A DNA stretch of 64,000 nucleotides. Origin: Pseudomonas sp. 8Z. GTDB lineage: Bacteria; Pseudomonadota; Gammaproteobacteria; Pseudomonadales; Pseudomonadaceae. The stretch spans positions 1,208,805-1,272,804 of the forward strand of contig NZ_LR733827.1 in NCBI RefSeq assembly GCF_902506535.1. The letters run 5' to 3'. Below the pieces are notes generated by a model, which worked only from the letters and a program-made list of their open reading frames with translations, was not told where the DNA came from and did not search any database. Below are positions 16,502 to 24,426 of this stretch, piece by piece. Position 1 is the stretch's first letter. The number at the start of each line of letters is the position of its first letter. The position numbers and the translations under genes are program-made.

Positions 16502-17122
16502 TCAGGCGCCAGACTTGAGGAAGCCTTCGTAGGCTTCGGTGGCCTTGATCACGTTGTCCGCCAGCAGCTCGATCTCGAACACCACGTCGGACAGGCTCGA
16601 ATAGGCACTCAGCGCACCGAACATGGTGTAGCAGTCGCGCCCGTCAGCCGTTCTTTCCAGGCCGATGGACGACAGCGGGAACAGCTTGTGGGTGCGCAAC
16701 ACTTCTTCGTTGAAGGCAGCGGCATCTTTCACGTCCGCCGCCGGCCAGAGCAGCGCCTCGACGATGATCTGCTCGCCGAATACGGCGACGAACAGTGGCA
16801 GATCACCGTATTCGCGCATGGTGATGTGTAGGCTGGCGTCGGCGCCCTCGATCAGCTCGATGCCAGCCTGGCCGTTCTGGAACAGTTCCGTTGCCACCAG
16901 GGCTTCATGCAGCCCCTTGGCAGTCCAAACCTGAGGCATGTTCATACCCTCCTCCTTCTCCATCGAAGCCAGCAGCGACTGTGGCTGGCGCAGTTTTCGC
17001 TCGAACGCGAGCAGAAGCGGCGCGTGCTCGGGCAAGATCCAGACTTCCTTCTTCACCAGCCCCTGCTCACGCAGGCGCTGACGATAAAGACGCTGGTAAT
17101 GGGCTGATGATTTGCTGTCCAT
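16502..17122 (-). CDS. DUF2170 (YjfI-like) protein with an RHH-like N-terminal extension
   Basis: A 206-residue first gene of the operon. Residues about 62-200 (MPQVWTAKGLHEALVATELF... to ...EAYEGFL) are the DUF2170/YjfI domain, usually about 130-140 residues on its own. The extra N-terminal 60 residues contain YRQRLREQGLVKKEVWILPE. This resembles ribbon-helix-helix antitoxin-type DNA-binding modules, in which a short basic helix precedes a strand of the form VEVWVP followed by a helix. No good Shine-Dalgarno site precedes the ATG at 17120-17122. An internal start at MEKEEGMNMPQ would give the short form. The extension argues for an autoregulator acting on the palindromes just upstream. Confidence 0.82.
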   Translation of the reverse strand: MDSKSSAHYQRLYRQRLREQGLVKKEVWILPEHAPLLLAFERKLRQPQSLLASMEKEEGMNMPQVWTAKGLHEALVATELFQNGQAGIELIEGADASLHITMREYGDLPLFVAVFGEQIIVEALLWPAADVKDAAAFNEEVLRTHKLFPLSSIGLERTADGRDCYTMFGALSAYSSLSDVVFEIELLADNVIKATEAYEGFLKSGA

Positions 17123-17140
17123 GACGTGCAGACTAGTTTC

Positions 17141-17172
17141 TTACATGTAATCCGTAAAGCAATCACATGTGA
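17141..17172. promoter_or_regulatory. Tandem palindromes upstream of the PspA/flotillin operon (candidate operator)
   Basis: Two perfect 10-bp palindromes, TTACATGTAA (17141-17150) and TCACATGTGA (17163-17172), share the consensus TYACATGTRA. Their centres are 22 bases apart, about two helical turns. A further half-site-like TAAATGTGA lies at 17173-17181. They sit 19-50 bases upstream of the operon start codon, where a repressor could block transcription initiation. The N-terminal domain of the first gene is the obvious candidate ligand. Confidence 0.6.
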
Positions 17173-17181
17173 TAAATGTGA

Positions 17182-17438
17182 CGCCGTTCGTCAGATAGCC
17201 GCGCAGGCAACACCCCGAGAGCAAAGCGCCGACATGATGAAAAGATAAGGAGAAAGGGAGCAGAGAAACTCATCCATGATTCGACCAGAACGCTTCCATT
17301 CGCGAGGTGACGAATTAAACCGCAGCAGCCAGGGCATCGCACGCAAAAAAACGCTAACCACGTCGCAGTTATGACAGCACCAAACCCACCGAAAAGACGC
17401 AGCAACGCCTATAAGCCAAACCTGCATGCCGCATAAAC
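17182..17438. other. Intergenic region upstream of the operon
   Basis: About 257 bases between the palindromes and the thrC terminator have lower GC than the genes around them. No conserved ORF was seen on either strand and no clear sigma-54 (GG-N10-GC) element was recognised. It probably carries the promoter for the DUF2170-pspA operon. Confidence 0.4.
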
Positions 17439-17466
17439 AAAACCGGCGCCACTAGGGCGCCGGTTT
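17439..17466 (-). terminator. Rho-independent terminator after thrC
   Basis: Stem AAACCGGCGCC / GGCGCCGGTTT with a short loop; on the minus strand it is followed by TTTTGTTTA. It ends the hom/thrC region before the PspA operon promoter. Confidence 0.85.
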
Positions 17467-17483
17467 GATCGAGGCGGAAAACC

Positions 17484-18893
17484 TCAAAGCGGCTTGCCAC
17501 GATTGCCGTGAGCCGCAACGAACTGCTGCACGGTCTTCAGATCGTTGGCCAACACCGTGCAGCGCTCCTCGCGCTGGAACAGATCAGTCAGGTGCACCGG
17601 CAGCGCCGGAACGGCGTCGATGCCGGCCTTCTCCACCGCCTCGGGGAATTTGACCGGATGCGCGGTACCCAGCACCACCATCGGCGTAGCCAGGCTGCGA
17701 CGGCACTCACGCGCGGCGCGCACGCCGATGGCAGTGTGCGGATCGAGCAGCTCGCCGCACTCCTTGTATACCTCGGTGATGGTTTCGCAGGTCTGCTCGT
17801 CATTTACCGCCAGCGAATCGAACAGCTTGCGCGCCTCGACCCAGCGATCTTCCTCGACGCTGAAGCCGCCACCTTGCTTGAAGGTATCCATCAAGCCGGC
17901 GATAGCCGCGCCATTACGCCCGTGCAGGTCGAACAGCAGGCGCTCGAAGTTGGACGAGACCATGATGTCCATGGACGGCGACAAGGTCGGGTGCAGGGTT
18001 TCTTTCACATACTGATTGCCGCTCATGAAGCGGTGCAGGATGTCGTTGCGGTTGGTGGCGACGATCAGTTGGCTGACCGGCAGGCCCATGTTACGCGCCA
18101 GGTAACCGGCGAAGATGTCGCCGAAGTTGCCGGTCGGCACCGAGAAGGCGATGGAACGCGCCGGCCCGCCGAGCTGCAGCGCGGCGTGGAAGTAGTAGAC
18201 GATCTGGGCCATGATCCGCGCCCAGTTGATCGAGTTGACCGCGACAAGACGGGTGCCCTTGAGGAAGCCCTGGTCGGCGAAGCTGGCCTTGACCATCTCC
18301 TGGCAGTCATCGAAGTTGCCTTCGATGGCGATGTTGTGGATGTTCTCGCCGAGGATAGTGGTCATCTGCCGGCGCTGCACCTCGGACACGCGGTTGTGCG
18401 GGTGCATGATGAAGATATCGACGTTGTCGCAGGCCTTGCAGCCTTCGATGGCCGCCGAGCCGGTGTCACCGGAAGTAGCGCCCATGATCACCACGCGCTC
18501 GCCGCGCTTGGCCAGCACATGATCGAGCAGGCGGCCGAGCAGTTGCAGGGCGAAGTCCTTGAACGCCAGGGTCGGGCCGTGGAACAGCTCCAGCACCCAC
18601 TCGTTGCCGTTCAGTTGACGCAGTGGCGCGACGGCGTTGTGCTCGAACACCCCGTAGGTTTCTTCGAGGATTTTCTTGAAATCGGCATCGGCGATGGAGC
18701 CGGCAACGAACGGGCGCATTACCCGGAAGGCCAGCTCGTGATACGGCAAGCCTGCCCAGGAAGCGATTTCCTCGACGGTGAAGCGCGGCAGATTCTCCGG
18801 CACGTAGAGGCCGCCATCGCTGGCCAGGCCAGCCAGCAGCACGTCTTCGAAATTCAGGGCCGGCGCCTGGCCACGGGTACTGATATAGCGCAT
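17484..18893 (-). CDS. thrC: Threonine synthase
   Basis: A 469-residue PLP enzyme converting O-phosphohomoserine to threonine in the cytosol. The N-terminus MRYISTRGQAPALNFEDVLLAGLA is typical. The PLP lysine lies in HGPTLAFKDFALQLLGRLL, and the phosphate-binding loop is GATSGDTGSAAIE. The length fits the longer class of threonine synthase found in proteobacteria and yeast. It is 57 bases downstream of hom, the preceding enzyme in the pathway, in the usual Pseudomonas order. Confidence 0.97.
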   Translation of the reverse strand: MRYISTRGQAPALNFEDVLLAGLASDGGLYVPENLPRFTVEEIASWAGLPYHELAFRVMRPFVAGSIADADFKKILEETYGVFEHNAVAPLRQLNGNEWVLELFHGPTLAFKDFALQLLGRLLDHVLAKRGERVVIMGATSGDTGSAAIEGCKACDNVDIFIMHPHNRVSEVQRRQMTTILGENIHNIAIEGNFDDCQEMVKASFADQGFLKGTRLVAVNSINWARIMAQIVYYFHAALQLGGPARSIAFSVPTGNFGDIFAGYLARNMGLPVSQLIVATNRNDILHRFMSGNQYVKETLHPTLSPSMDIMVSSNFERLLFDLHGRNGAAIAGLMDTFKQGGGFSVEEDRWVEARKLFDSLAVNDEQTCETITEVYKECGELLDPHTAIGVRAARECRRSLATPMVVLGTAHPVKFPEAVEKAGIDAVPALPVHLTDLFQREERCTVLANDLKTVQQFVAAHGNRGKPL

Positions 18894-18950
18894 GGGATAA
18901 ACCTTCGTTCTGCAGCATCCGCAGGGCGAAACCTGCGGATGGACACGGGA

Positions 18951-20255
18951 TTAGTTGAGCTGTTCGACGCGCAGACGCATGACCGGCGAGGTCACGCCAT
19001 CCAGCGCTTCCATGGCGGCAATGGCCTCGATGATACGCGCCTCGACCACGCGATGGGTCACGAGGATCATCGGCACCAAGCCGTCTTGCTCCTCGGCTTC
19101 CTTCTGCATGATCGACTCGATGTTGATGCCACGCTCGGAGAGGATGCTCGCCACCTGGGCCAGCACGCCCGGATGATCCTTGGCCTGGATACGCAGGTAG
19201 TAAGCACTCTCGCTCTGTTCGATAGGCAGAATCGGGTGATCGGACAGCGCATCCGGCTGGAAGGCTAGGTGCGGCACGCGATTGGTCGGGTCGGAGGTCA
19301 ATACACGCACCACGTCCACCAGGTCAGCCACCACCGCAGAGGCAGTCGGCTCCATGCCTGCGCCAGCACCGTAGTACAGGGTGCTACCAACCGCATCGCC
19401 ATTGACCATCACCGCGTTCATCACGCCGTTGACGTTGGCGATCAGACGGTCGGCCGGAATCAGCGTCGGGTGCACGCGCAGCTCGATGCCGGCCTCAGTG
19501 CGACGAGCCACACCCAGGTGCTTGATGCGATAGCCCAGCGCCTCGGCGTAGTTCACATCGGCCGTGGTCAGCTTGGTGATGCCTTCGGTATAGGCCTTGT
19601 CGAACTGCAGCGGGATGCCGAAGGCGATGGACGCCAGGATGGTCAGCTTGTGCGCGGCATCGATGCCTTCGACGTCGAACGTCGGATCAGCCTCGGCGTA
19701 ACCCAGTGCCTGCGCTTCCTTGAGCACATCCTCGAAGGCACGACCCTTCTCGCGCATCTCGGTGAGGATGAAGTTGCCGGTGCCGTTGATGATGCCGGCC
19801 AACCAGTTGATACGGTTGGCCGCAAGACCCTCGCGGATCGCCTTGATCACCGGGATACCGCCGGCCACAGCGGCTTCGAAGGCGACAATGACGCCCTTCT
19901 CGCGCGCCTTGGCGAAGATCTCGTTACCGTGCACGGCGATCAGCGCCTTGTTAGCGGTGACCACATGCTTGCCATTCTCGATGGCCTTGAGCACCAGCTC
20001 CTTGGCCAGGGTGTAGCCGCCGATCAGCTCGATGACAATGTCGATCTCGGGGTTGTTGACCAACTCGAACACATCGCTGGTCATGGCAATGCCGGTGGTG
20101 TCGTACTGCGGCTTGGGCGAACGAATGGCGATCTGAGCGATCTCGATGCCGCGACCGGCGCGCCGAGTAATCTCCTCGGCATTGCGCTTGAGTACATTCA
20201 ACGTACCGCCACCGACGGTGCCCAACCCACAGATGCCCACTTTCACCGGCTTCAC
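18951..20255 (-). CDS. hom: Homoserine dehydrogenase
   Basis: A 434-residue NAD(P)-dependent enzyme reducing aspartate semialdehyde to homoserine. The Rossmann glycine motif GLGTVGGG lies near the N-terminus. The substrate motif GIINGTGNFILTEM and the YAEADPTFDVEGIDAAHK block follow, with a C-terminal ACT domain (HPGVLAQVASILSERGINIES) for feedback by threonine. The start is taken as GTG (20253-20255), giving V/MKPVKVGICGLG with a GGGGAG ribosome site. This matches the usual 434-residue Pseudomonas protein, while longer in-frame readings upstream look non-coding. Confidence 0.96.
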   Translation of the reverse strand: MKPVKVGICGLGTVGGGTLNVLKRNAEEITRRAGRGIEIAQIAIRSPKPQYDTTGIAMTSDVFELVNNPEIDIVIELIGGYTLAKELVLKAIENGKHVVTANKALIAVHGNEIFAKAREKGVIVAFEAAVAGGIPVIKAIREGLAANRINWLAGIINGTGNFILTEMREKGRAFEDVLKEAQALGYAEADPTFDVEGIDAAHKLTILASIAFGIPLQFDKAYTEGITKLTTADVNYAEALGYRIKHLGVARRTEAGIELRVHPTLIPADRLIANVNGVMNAVMVNGDAVGSTLYYGAGAGMEPTASAVVADLVDVVRVLTSDPTNRVPHLAFQPDALSDHPILPIEQSESAYYLRIQAKDHPGVLAQVASILSERGINIESIMQKEAEEQDGLVPMILVTHRVVEARIIEAIAAMEALDGVTSPVMRLRVEQLN

Positions 20256-20357
20256 ACTCAACTCCCCATCAGCGCTGCACGAAACGGCCGGAGCATGCCC
20301 CGGCCGCAGAAAAGAGCCGCACATTACGAAGCGGCTGTTTGTTAGTCAATCCAAGGA

Positions 20358-21086
20358 TCAATTGTTGGATTCGAGCGCAATCTCGGCCAACTGCGGCGCG
20401 GGCTGGTAGCCCGGAATCATCTTGCCATTAGCGAGAACAATTGAAGGCGTGCCATTGACGCCAATCATCCGCCCCAACTCGTATTGCTTGGCGACCGGAT
20501 TGTCGCAATCGGCCTCTGGCACATCCTGACGGGTCTTAGCGAGATTCATCGCTGCCTGGCGATCCTTGGCGCACCAGACGCTGGCCAACTCCTTGGCTGC
20601 CGGGCTGTTAAGCCCCTGGCGCGGGAAGGCCACGTAACGCACCTCGACACCAAGACGATTAAGCTCCGGCACCTCACTGTGCAGCTTCTGGCAATAGCCA
20701 CAGTCGGTATCAGTAAACACAGTGATATGCGTCTTGGGTTCTTTAGGCGCGAAAACCACCATTTCCTGAGCAGGAATAGCGTTGATTTCCTTGGCGACCG
20801 AGCGACTCTCCTCCATCTCGGTCAAGTTGAGCGCCTTGCCATCCTTGACCTGAAACAGATACCCCTGAATCAGAAACTGACCGTCGGCGCTGGTATAGAG
20901 CTGACGCCCACCTTTGAGCTGAACCTGAAAGATGCCCGTCATCGGGCTCTCGGCGATAGCCTCGATCGGCAAATCAGCATCCAATGACTTCAAACTTTGA
21001 CGAATGGCCTGATCCGGGTCGGCGGCCAGGCTGATACTGCTACCCCATGCCAAAGCCAGGGCGACGGAAAGACGAATTGGGGACAT
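20358..21086 (-). CDS. dsbC: Thiol:disulfide interchange protein DsbC
   Basis: A 242-residue periplasmic disulfide isomerase. The ATG at 21084-21086 has an AGGAG site and gives a signal peptide (MSPIRLSVALALAWGSSISLAA, cleaved near AADP). The N-terminal dimerisation domain follows, then the thioredoxin domain with the active site CGYC in FTDTDCGYCQKLHSEV. The cis-Pro loop NGTPSIVLANG is also present. Located between xerD and hom as in other pseudomonads. Confidence 0.96.
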   Translation of the reverse strand: MSPIRLSVALALAWGSSISLAADPDQAIRQSLKSLDADLPIEAIAESPMTGIFQVQLKGGRQLYTSADGQFLIQGYLFQVKDGKALNLTEMEESRSVAKEINAIPAQEMVVFAPKEPKTHITVFTDTDCGYCQKLHSEVPELNRLGVEVRYVAFPRQGLNSPAAKELASVWCAKDRQAAMNLAKTRQDVPEADCDNPVAKQYELGRMIGVNGTPSIVLANGKMIPGYQPAPQLAEIALESNN

Positions 21087-21233
21087 GGATACTCCTGTCA
21101 AACGACGAGACGAGCGACGTAATCGACACAGCCTACCATATAAGCAGATGCAGGCAGCGCAGCGCGGCGCCAGCGGTGTGAACAAGCTGACGGATTGTTC
21201 ACTTCGAGTCTGCGCCACGCCGGATGTTCCAAC

Positions 21234-22130
21234 TCAGCCCCTGGGATGATGCCGAGCATGCAACTCCTGCAAGCGAGCACGGGCGATATGGGTATAGATC
21301 TGCGTGGTGGACAGATCGCTATGACCCAGCAACATCTGCACCACACGCAGATCGGCGCCATGGTTGAGCAGGTGCGTGGCAAAGGCATGACGCAGCGTAT
21401 GCGGCGACAATGCCTTGGCGATCCCTGCCACACGCGCCTGATGCTTGATCCGATGCCAGAAGGTCTGCCGAGTCATCTGCTCGCCACGCAGGCTGGGAAA
21501 CAGCACATCACTGGGCTTACCTCCGAGCAGCAACGGGCGCGCCTCGCGACTATAGCGCTCGATCCAAGCAATGGCCTCTTCACCCAAGGGCACCAGGCGT
21601 TCCTTACTGCCCTTGCCGAACACCCGCAGCACACCCTGACGCAGATTGACCTGCTCCAGAGTCAGACCGACCAGCTCGCTAACGCGCAAGCCGCAGGCAT
21701 AAAGCACTTCGAGCATCGCGCGATCACGCAACCCTATAGGGTCTTCGAGATCCGGCGCCCGCAGCAGCGCCTCGACATCCACCTCGGAAAGCGACTTGGG
21801 TAGCGGCCGCCCGATCTGCGGCAACTCAACTTGCAGCGTCGGATCTTCAGCGATCAGCGTCTCGCGCAGCAGGAACCGGTAAAAACCGCGCAAGCCGGAG
21901 AGAAAGCGTGCCGTGGAGCGCGCCTGATAGCCCCGCTCTAGTCGCCAAGACAGATGGTCGAGAATGGCATCACGACCGATACCCCGCAAAGCGAGACCAC
22001 GCTCATCGAGCCAGCCGTTGAAATGCTCTAAATCACTGCGATAGGCAGCTTGGGTGTGAGCGGAAAGCCCCTTCTCCAACCACAGCGCCTCAAGAAAACG
22101 CTCGATCAAGGGGTCAGGTAATGTTGCCAT
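21234..22130 (-). CDS. xerD: Tyrosine recombinase XerD
   Basis: A 298-residue recombinase that resolves chromosome dimers at dif with XerC and FtsK. An N-terminal SAM-like DNA-binding domain (MATLPDPLIERFLEALWLEKGLS) is followed by the catalytic domain. Its residues are visible: Arg in ACGLRVSELVGLTL, HTLRHAFATHLL, GHSDLSTTQ and the nucleophile Tyr in IYTHI. The chosen ATG gives the standard length. The gene lies upstream of dsbC in transcription. The family motif set and neighbours favour XerD over XerC or a phage integrase. Confidence 0.94.
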   Translation of the reverse strand: MATLPDPLIERFLEALWLEKGLSAHTQAAYRSDLEHFNGWLDERGLALRGIGRDAILDHLSWRLERGYQARSTARFLSGLRGFYRFLLRETLIAEDPTLQVELPQIGRPLPKSLSEVDVEALLRAPDLEDPIGLRDRAMLEVLYACGLRVSELVGLTLEQVNLRQGVLRVFGKGSKERLVPLGEEAIAWIERYSREARPLLLGGKPSDVLFPSLRGEQMTRQTFWHRIKHQARVAGIAKALSPHTLRHAFATHLLNHGADLRVVQMLLGHSDLSTTQIYTHIARARLQELHARHHPRG

Positions 22131-22259
22131 CGAAAACTCATGCCGAAATGAGCCCCCAGTGTTCCACAGCACAGCAGAGATAGGGAGATCCAATGAGCGA
22201 GACACCACCTGCACTATGCCTGACGAACATCACAAGCATCACGGCGACCACAGAAACGA

Positions 22260-22285
22260 AAAAAGCAGCCCGAAGGCTGCTTTTT
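22260..22285. terminator. Bidirectional terminator after rplS
   Basis: AAAAAGCAGCC, loop CGAA, GGCTGCTTTTT. It ends the rpsP-rimM-trmD-rplS transcript on the minus strand, and its A/T tails on both sides allow use in both directions. Confidence 0.92.
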
Positions 22286-22303
22286 CCTGGAAAGCATCCG
22301 AAC

Positions 22304-22654
22304 TTAGGACAGCTTTTCCTTGATGCGCGCGGCTTTGCCGGACAGGTCGCGCAGGTAGTACAGCTTGGCCTTGCGCACGTCACCACGACGCTTGACGCTC
22401 AGGCTGTCGACCAGCGGCGAGTAAGTCTGGAAGGTACGCTCGACGCCAACACCGCTGGAGATCTTACGCACAGTGAAAGCGCTGTTCAGGCCGCGGTTAC
22501 GCTTGGCGATAACGACGCCTTCGAAAGCCTGCAGACGCTGACGGTCGCCTTCCTTCACTTTCACTTGCACGACAACGGTGTCGCCCGGTGCGAAAGTCGG
22601 GATTTCTTTGTTCATCTGCTCAGCTTCGAGCATCTGGATAATCTTGTTGGTCAT
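22304..22654 (-). CDS. rplS: 50S ribosomal protein L19
   Basis: A 116-residue ribosomal protein at the 30S-50S interface. It starts MTNKIIQMLEAEQMNKEIPTF and contains PGDTVVVQVKVKEGDRQRLQ and GVGVERTFQTYSPLVDSL, diagnostic for L19. Last gene of the rpsP-rimM-trmD-rplS operon, 42 bases after trmD. Confidence 0.98.
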   Translation of the reverse strand: MTNKIIQMLEAEQMNKEIPTFAPGDTVVVQVKVKEGDRQRLQAFEGVVIAKRNRGLNSAFTVRKISSGVGVERTFQTYSPLVDSLSVKRRGDVRKAKLYYLRDLSGKAARIKEKLS

Positions 22655-22696
22655 GCTGCGCTCCTAAGACAAGCCTCCCGGCCTGCCATCGATACG

Positions 22697-23440
22697 TTAA
22701 CTATCGTCCCGCTGGCGGATGTATTCCTCCAGCAGCTTCTTCTCTTCTCCAGAAAGCGAGCGGCTATCCAGAAGATCAGCGCGACGTTCCCAGGTCCGAC
22801 CAAGGGACTGCTGTAAACGCCAGCGCCGGATGTGTTCGTGATTGCCACTAAGCAACACTTCAGGAACACGTTTATCCGCATACACCTCCGGGCGGGTGTA
22901 GTGCGGGCAGTCGAGCAGGCCATCCGTAAAGGAGTCCTCCTCGGCCGAATCGGCATGACCCAATGCACCAGGCAAAAGGCGCGTCACCGCATCGATCAGC
23001 ACCATGGCCGGCAGCTCACCGCCGGACAGGACGTAGTCGCCAATCGACCATTCCTCATCGACATACGCTTCAATGAAACGCTCGTCGATACCTTCATAGC
23101 GACCAGCAATCAGGATCAGAGCCTGCTCCTGAGCCAACTCGCGAACAGCCGCCTGATTCAACTGGCGACCTTGCGGCGACAGGTAAATCACCTTCGCTGC
23201 ATCCCCGGCAGCTTCTCTGGCACCAGCCAGAGCATCTTCCAGAGGCTTTATCTTCATCACCATGCCTGGGCCACCGCCGAAAGGGCGGTCATCCACTGTA
23301 TGGTGTCGATCCGTCGTATAGTCCCGCGGGTTCCAGCAATTGAGCTGGAGCAGTTCCTGCTTCACCGCGCGACTGGTGATACCGTACTCGCCGATAGCAG
23401 CAAACATTTCAGGGAACAGGGTGATGACTTCGACGCGCAT
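22697..23440 (-). CDS. trmD: tRNA (guanine-N1)-methyltransferase
   Basis: A 247-residue SPOUT enzyme that methylates G37 of tRNAs for Leu, Pro and Arg, preventing frameshifting. It starts MRVEVITLFPEMFAAIGEYG and contains FGGGPGMVMKIKPLEDAL, LIAGRYEGIDERFIE and the trefoil-knot motif SIGDYVLSGGELPAMVLIDA. The start five bases after rimM is chosen over longer in-frame readings that run into rimM. Confidence 0.97.
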   Translation of the reverse strand: MRVEVITLFPEMFAAIGEYGITSRAVKQELLQLNCWNPRDYTTDRHHTVDDRPFGGGPGMVMKIKPLEDALAGAREAAGDAAKVIYLSPQGRQLNQAAVRELAQEQALILIAGRYEGIDERFIEAYVDEEWSIGDYVLSGGELPAMVLIDAVTRLLPGALGHADSAEEDSFTDGLLDCPHYTRPEVYADKRVPEVLLSGNHEHIRRWRLQQSLGRTWERRADLLDSRSLSGEEKKLLEEYIRQRDDS

Positions 23441-23445
23441 GGCAA

Positions 23446-23982
23446 TCAGAAATCCGCATCCCAGTCGACCCGCATCTCGCCAGATGCCAGATCCACCACC
23501 AGCACGCATTGCTCCGTATAGGGCAACAGGCGCTCGCGATCATCCAGGCTATCCGCGCAAGGCTTGACCACCATCACATCATTGGCGCCAGTTTCGAGCA
23601 GATGGTCGACCACACCGAGCAACTGCCCCGCCTGATCGATGACCTTCAACCCCTGCAACTGGTACCAGTAGAACTCACCATCATCCAGATCCGGCAGCTC
23701 GCTGCGCGGCACACAGATCTCGAATTCGGCGTAAGTACGCGCGATCTCGCGATCATCCAGACCCTTCAACTTGGCGACCAGTACCTTACCCTGAAGGCGG
23801 CCACTGGCTAGCTCCACTTTTTTTACCTCACCGTCACGCCTAAGCGTCCAGCTTCGGTAATCGAGCACGTTATCGATAGGATCGGTAAAGGAATACACCT
23901 TGACCTCCCCTCTGACGCCGTGCACCGAGACAATCTTGCCGAGAACCACCAGATCCTCGGCTACGGCCGGCGTCTTACTCAT
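23446..23982 (-). CDS. rimM: Ribosome maturation factor RimM
   Basis: A 178-residue factor for 30S head assembly that binds S19. The RimM domain at the N-terminus (VVLGKIVSVHGVRGEVKVYSFTD) and the PRC-barrel in the C-terminal half (DLDDGEFYWYQLQGLKV... and GANDVMVVKP) are clear. Between rpsP (8-base gap) and trmD (5-base gap), as in most gammaproteobacteria. Confidence 0.97.
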   Translation of the reverse strand: MSKTPAVAEDLVVLGKIVSVHGVRGEVKVYSFTDPIDNVLDYRSWTLRRDGEVKKVELASGRLQGKVLVAKLKGLDDREIARTYAEFEICVPRSELPDLDDGEFYWYQLQGLKVIDQAGQLLGVVDHLLETGANDVMVVKPCADSLDDRERLLPYTEQCVLVVDLASGEMRVDWDADF

Positions 23983-23990
23983 ACAAGTGC

Positions 23991-24242
23991 TTAGGCAGCA
24001 GCCTTGGCAGCTTCCTTGAGCAGCTGAGCAACGCGCTCAGACGGCTGTGCACCCTGGCTCAGCCAGTAGGTAGCGCGCTCTTGGTTGACGGACAGCTTGA
24101 CTTCAGCACCCGAGGCGATCGGATTGAAGAAACCGATACGCTCTACGAAGCGACCGTCGCGCGCATTGCGGCTGTTGGTCACGGTCAGGTGGTAGAAGGG
24201 GCGCTTTTTGGAGCCGCCACGAGCGAGACGAATAGTTACCAT
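23991..24242 (-). CDS. rpsP: 30S ribosomal protein S16
   Basis: An 83-residue protein starting MVTIRLARGGSKKRPFYHLTV, the S16 signature; GRFVERIGFFNPIA follows. First gene of the four-gene ribosomal/tRNA maturation operon. The ATG at 24240-24242 is used because the longer in-frame reading adds non-homologous residues. Confidence 0.98.
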   Translation of the reverse strand: MVTIRLARGGSKKRPFYHLTVTNSRNARDGRFVERIGFFNPIASGAEVKLSVNQERATYWLSQGAQPSERVAQLLKEAAKAAA

Positions 24243-24330
24243 GAGAACATCGTTCCTGTTGTCGGTGCTAACTTGAGGCACACATTAAAAATGGGCCTGG
24301 GCCCGAAAGGCCGCATATTCTATGAGCAAA

Positions 24331-24360
24331 AGCGGCAAGCTTCAAGCCACAAGCTACAAG
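24331..24360. repeat. AAGCGGCAAGCT-type dispersed repeat
   Basis: AGCGGCAAGCTTCAAGCC followed by ACAAGCTACAAG, between rpsP and ffh. The first 18-19 bases recur with one mismatch at 46332-46350 in the opposite orientation. Similar AAGCTTCAAGC strings are common between genes in pseudomonads. Confidence 0.6.
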
Positions 24361-24426
24361 TAAAAGCAGATTTCCAGACAGCAGCTCTTTCTTGCGGTTT
24401 GAGGCCTATAGCTTGACGCTGTCTTT

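Noticed and set aside
17123..17260. Sigma-54 promoter for the PspA operon, as in E. coli psp
   Set aside because: No convincing TGGCA-N7-TTGC element found by eye on the minus strand, and no PspF-like activator gene nearby.
17123..17483. Possible small genes in the intergenic region upstream of the DUF2170 operon
   Set aside because: Minus-strand frames of about 80 codons here lack ribosome sites, overlap the thrC terminator and show no recognisable motif.
21234..22130. XerD-like gene as a phage or integron integrase
   Set aside because: Length, motif spacing and position upstream of dsbC-hom-thrC identify the chromosomal XerD.
22131..22303. Possible riboswitch or leader between xerD and rplS
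   Set aside because: The only clear structure is the intrinsic terminator of the ribosomal operon; no conserved leader is recognisable.
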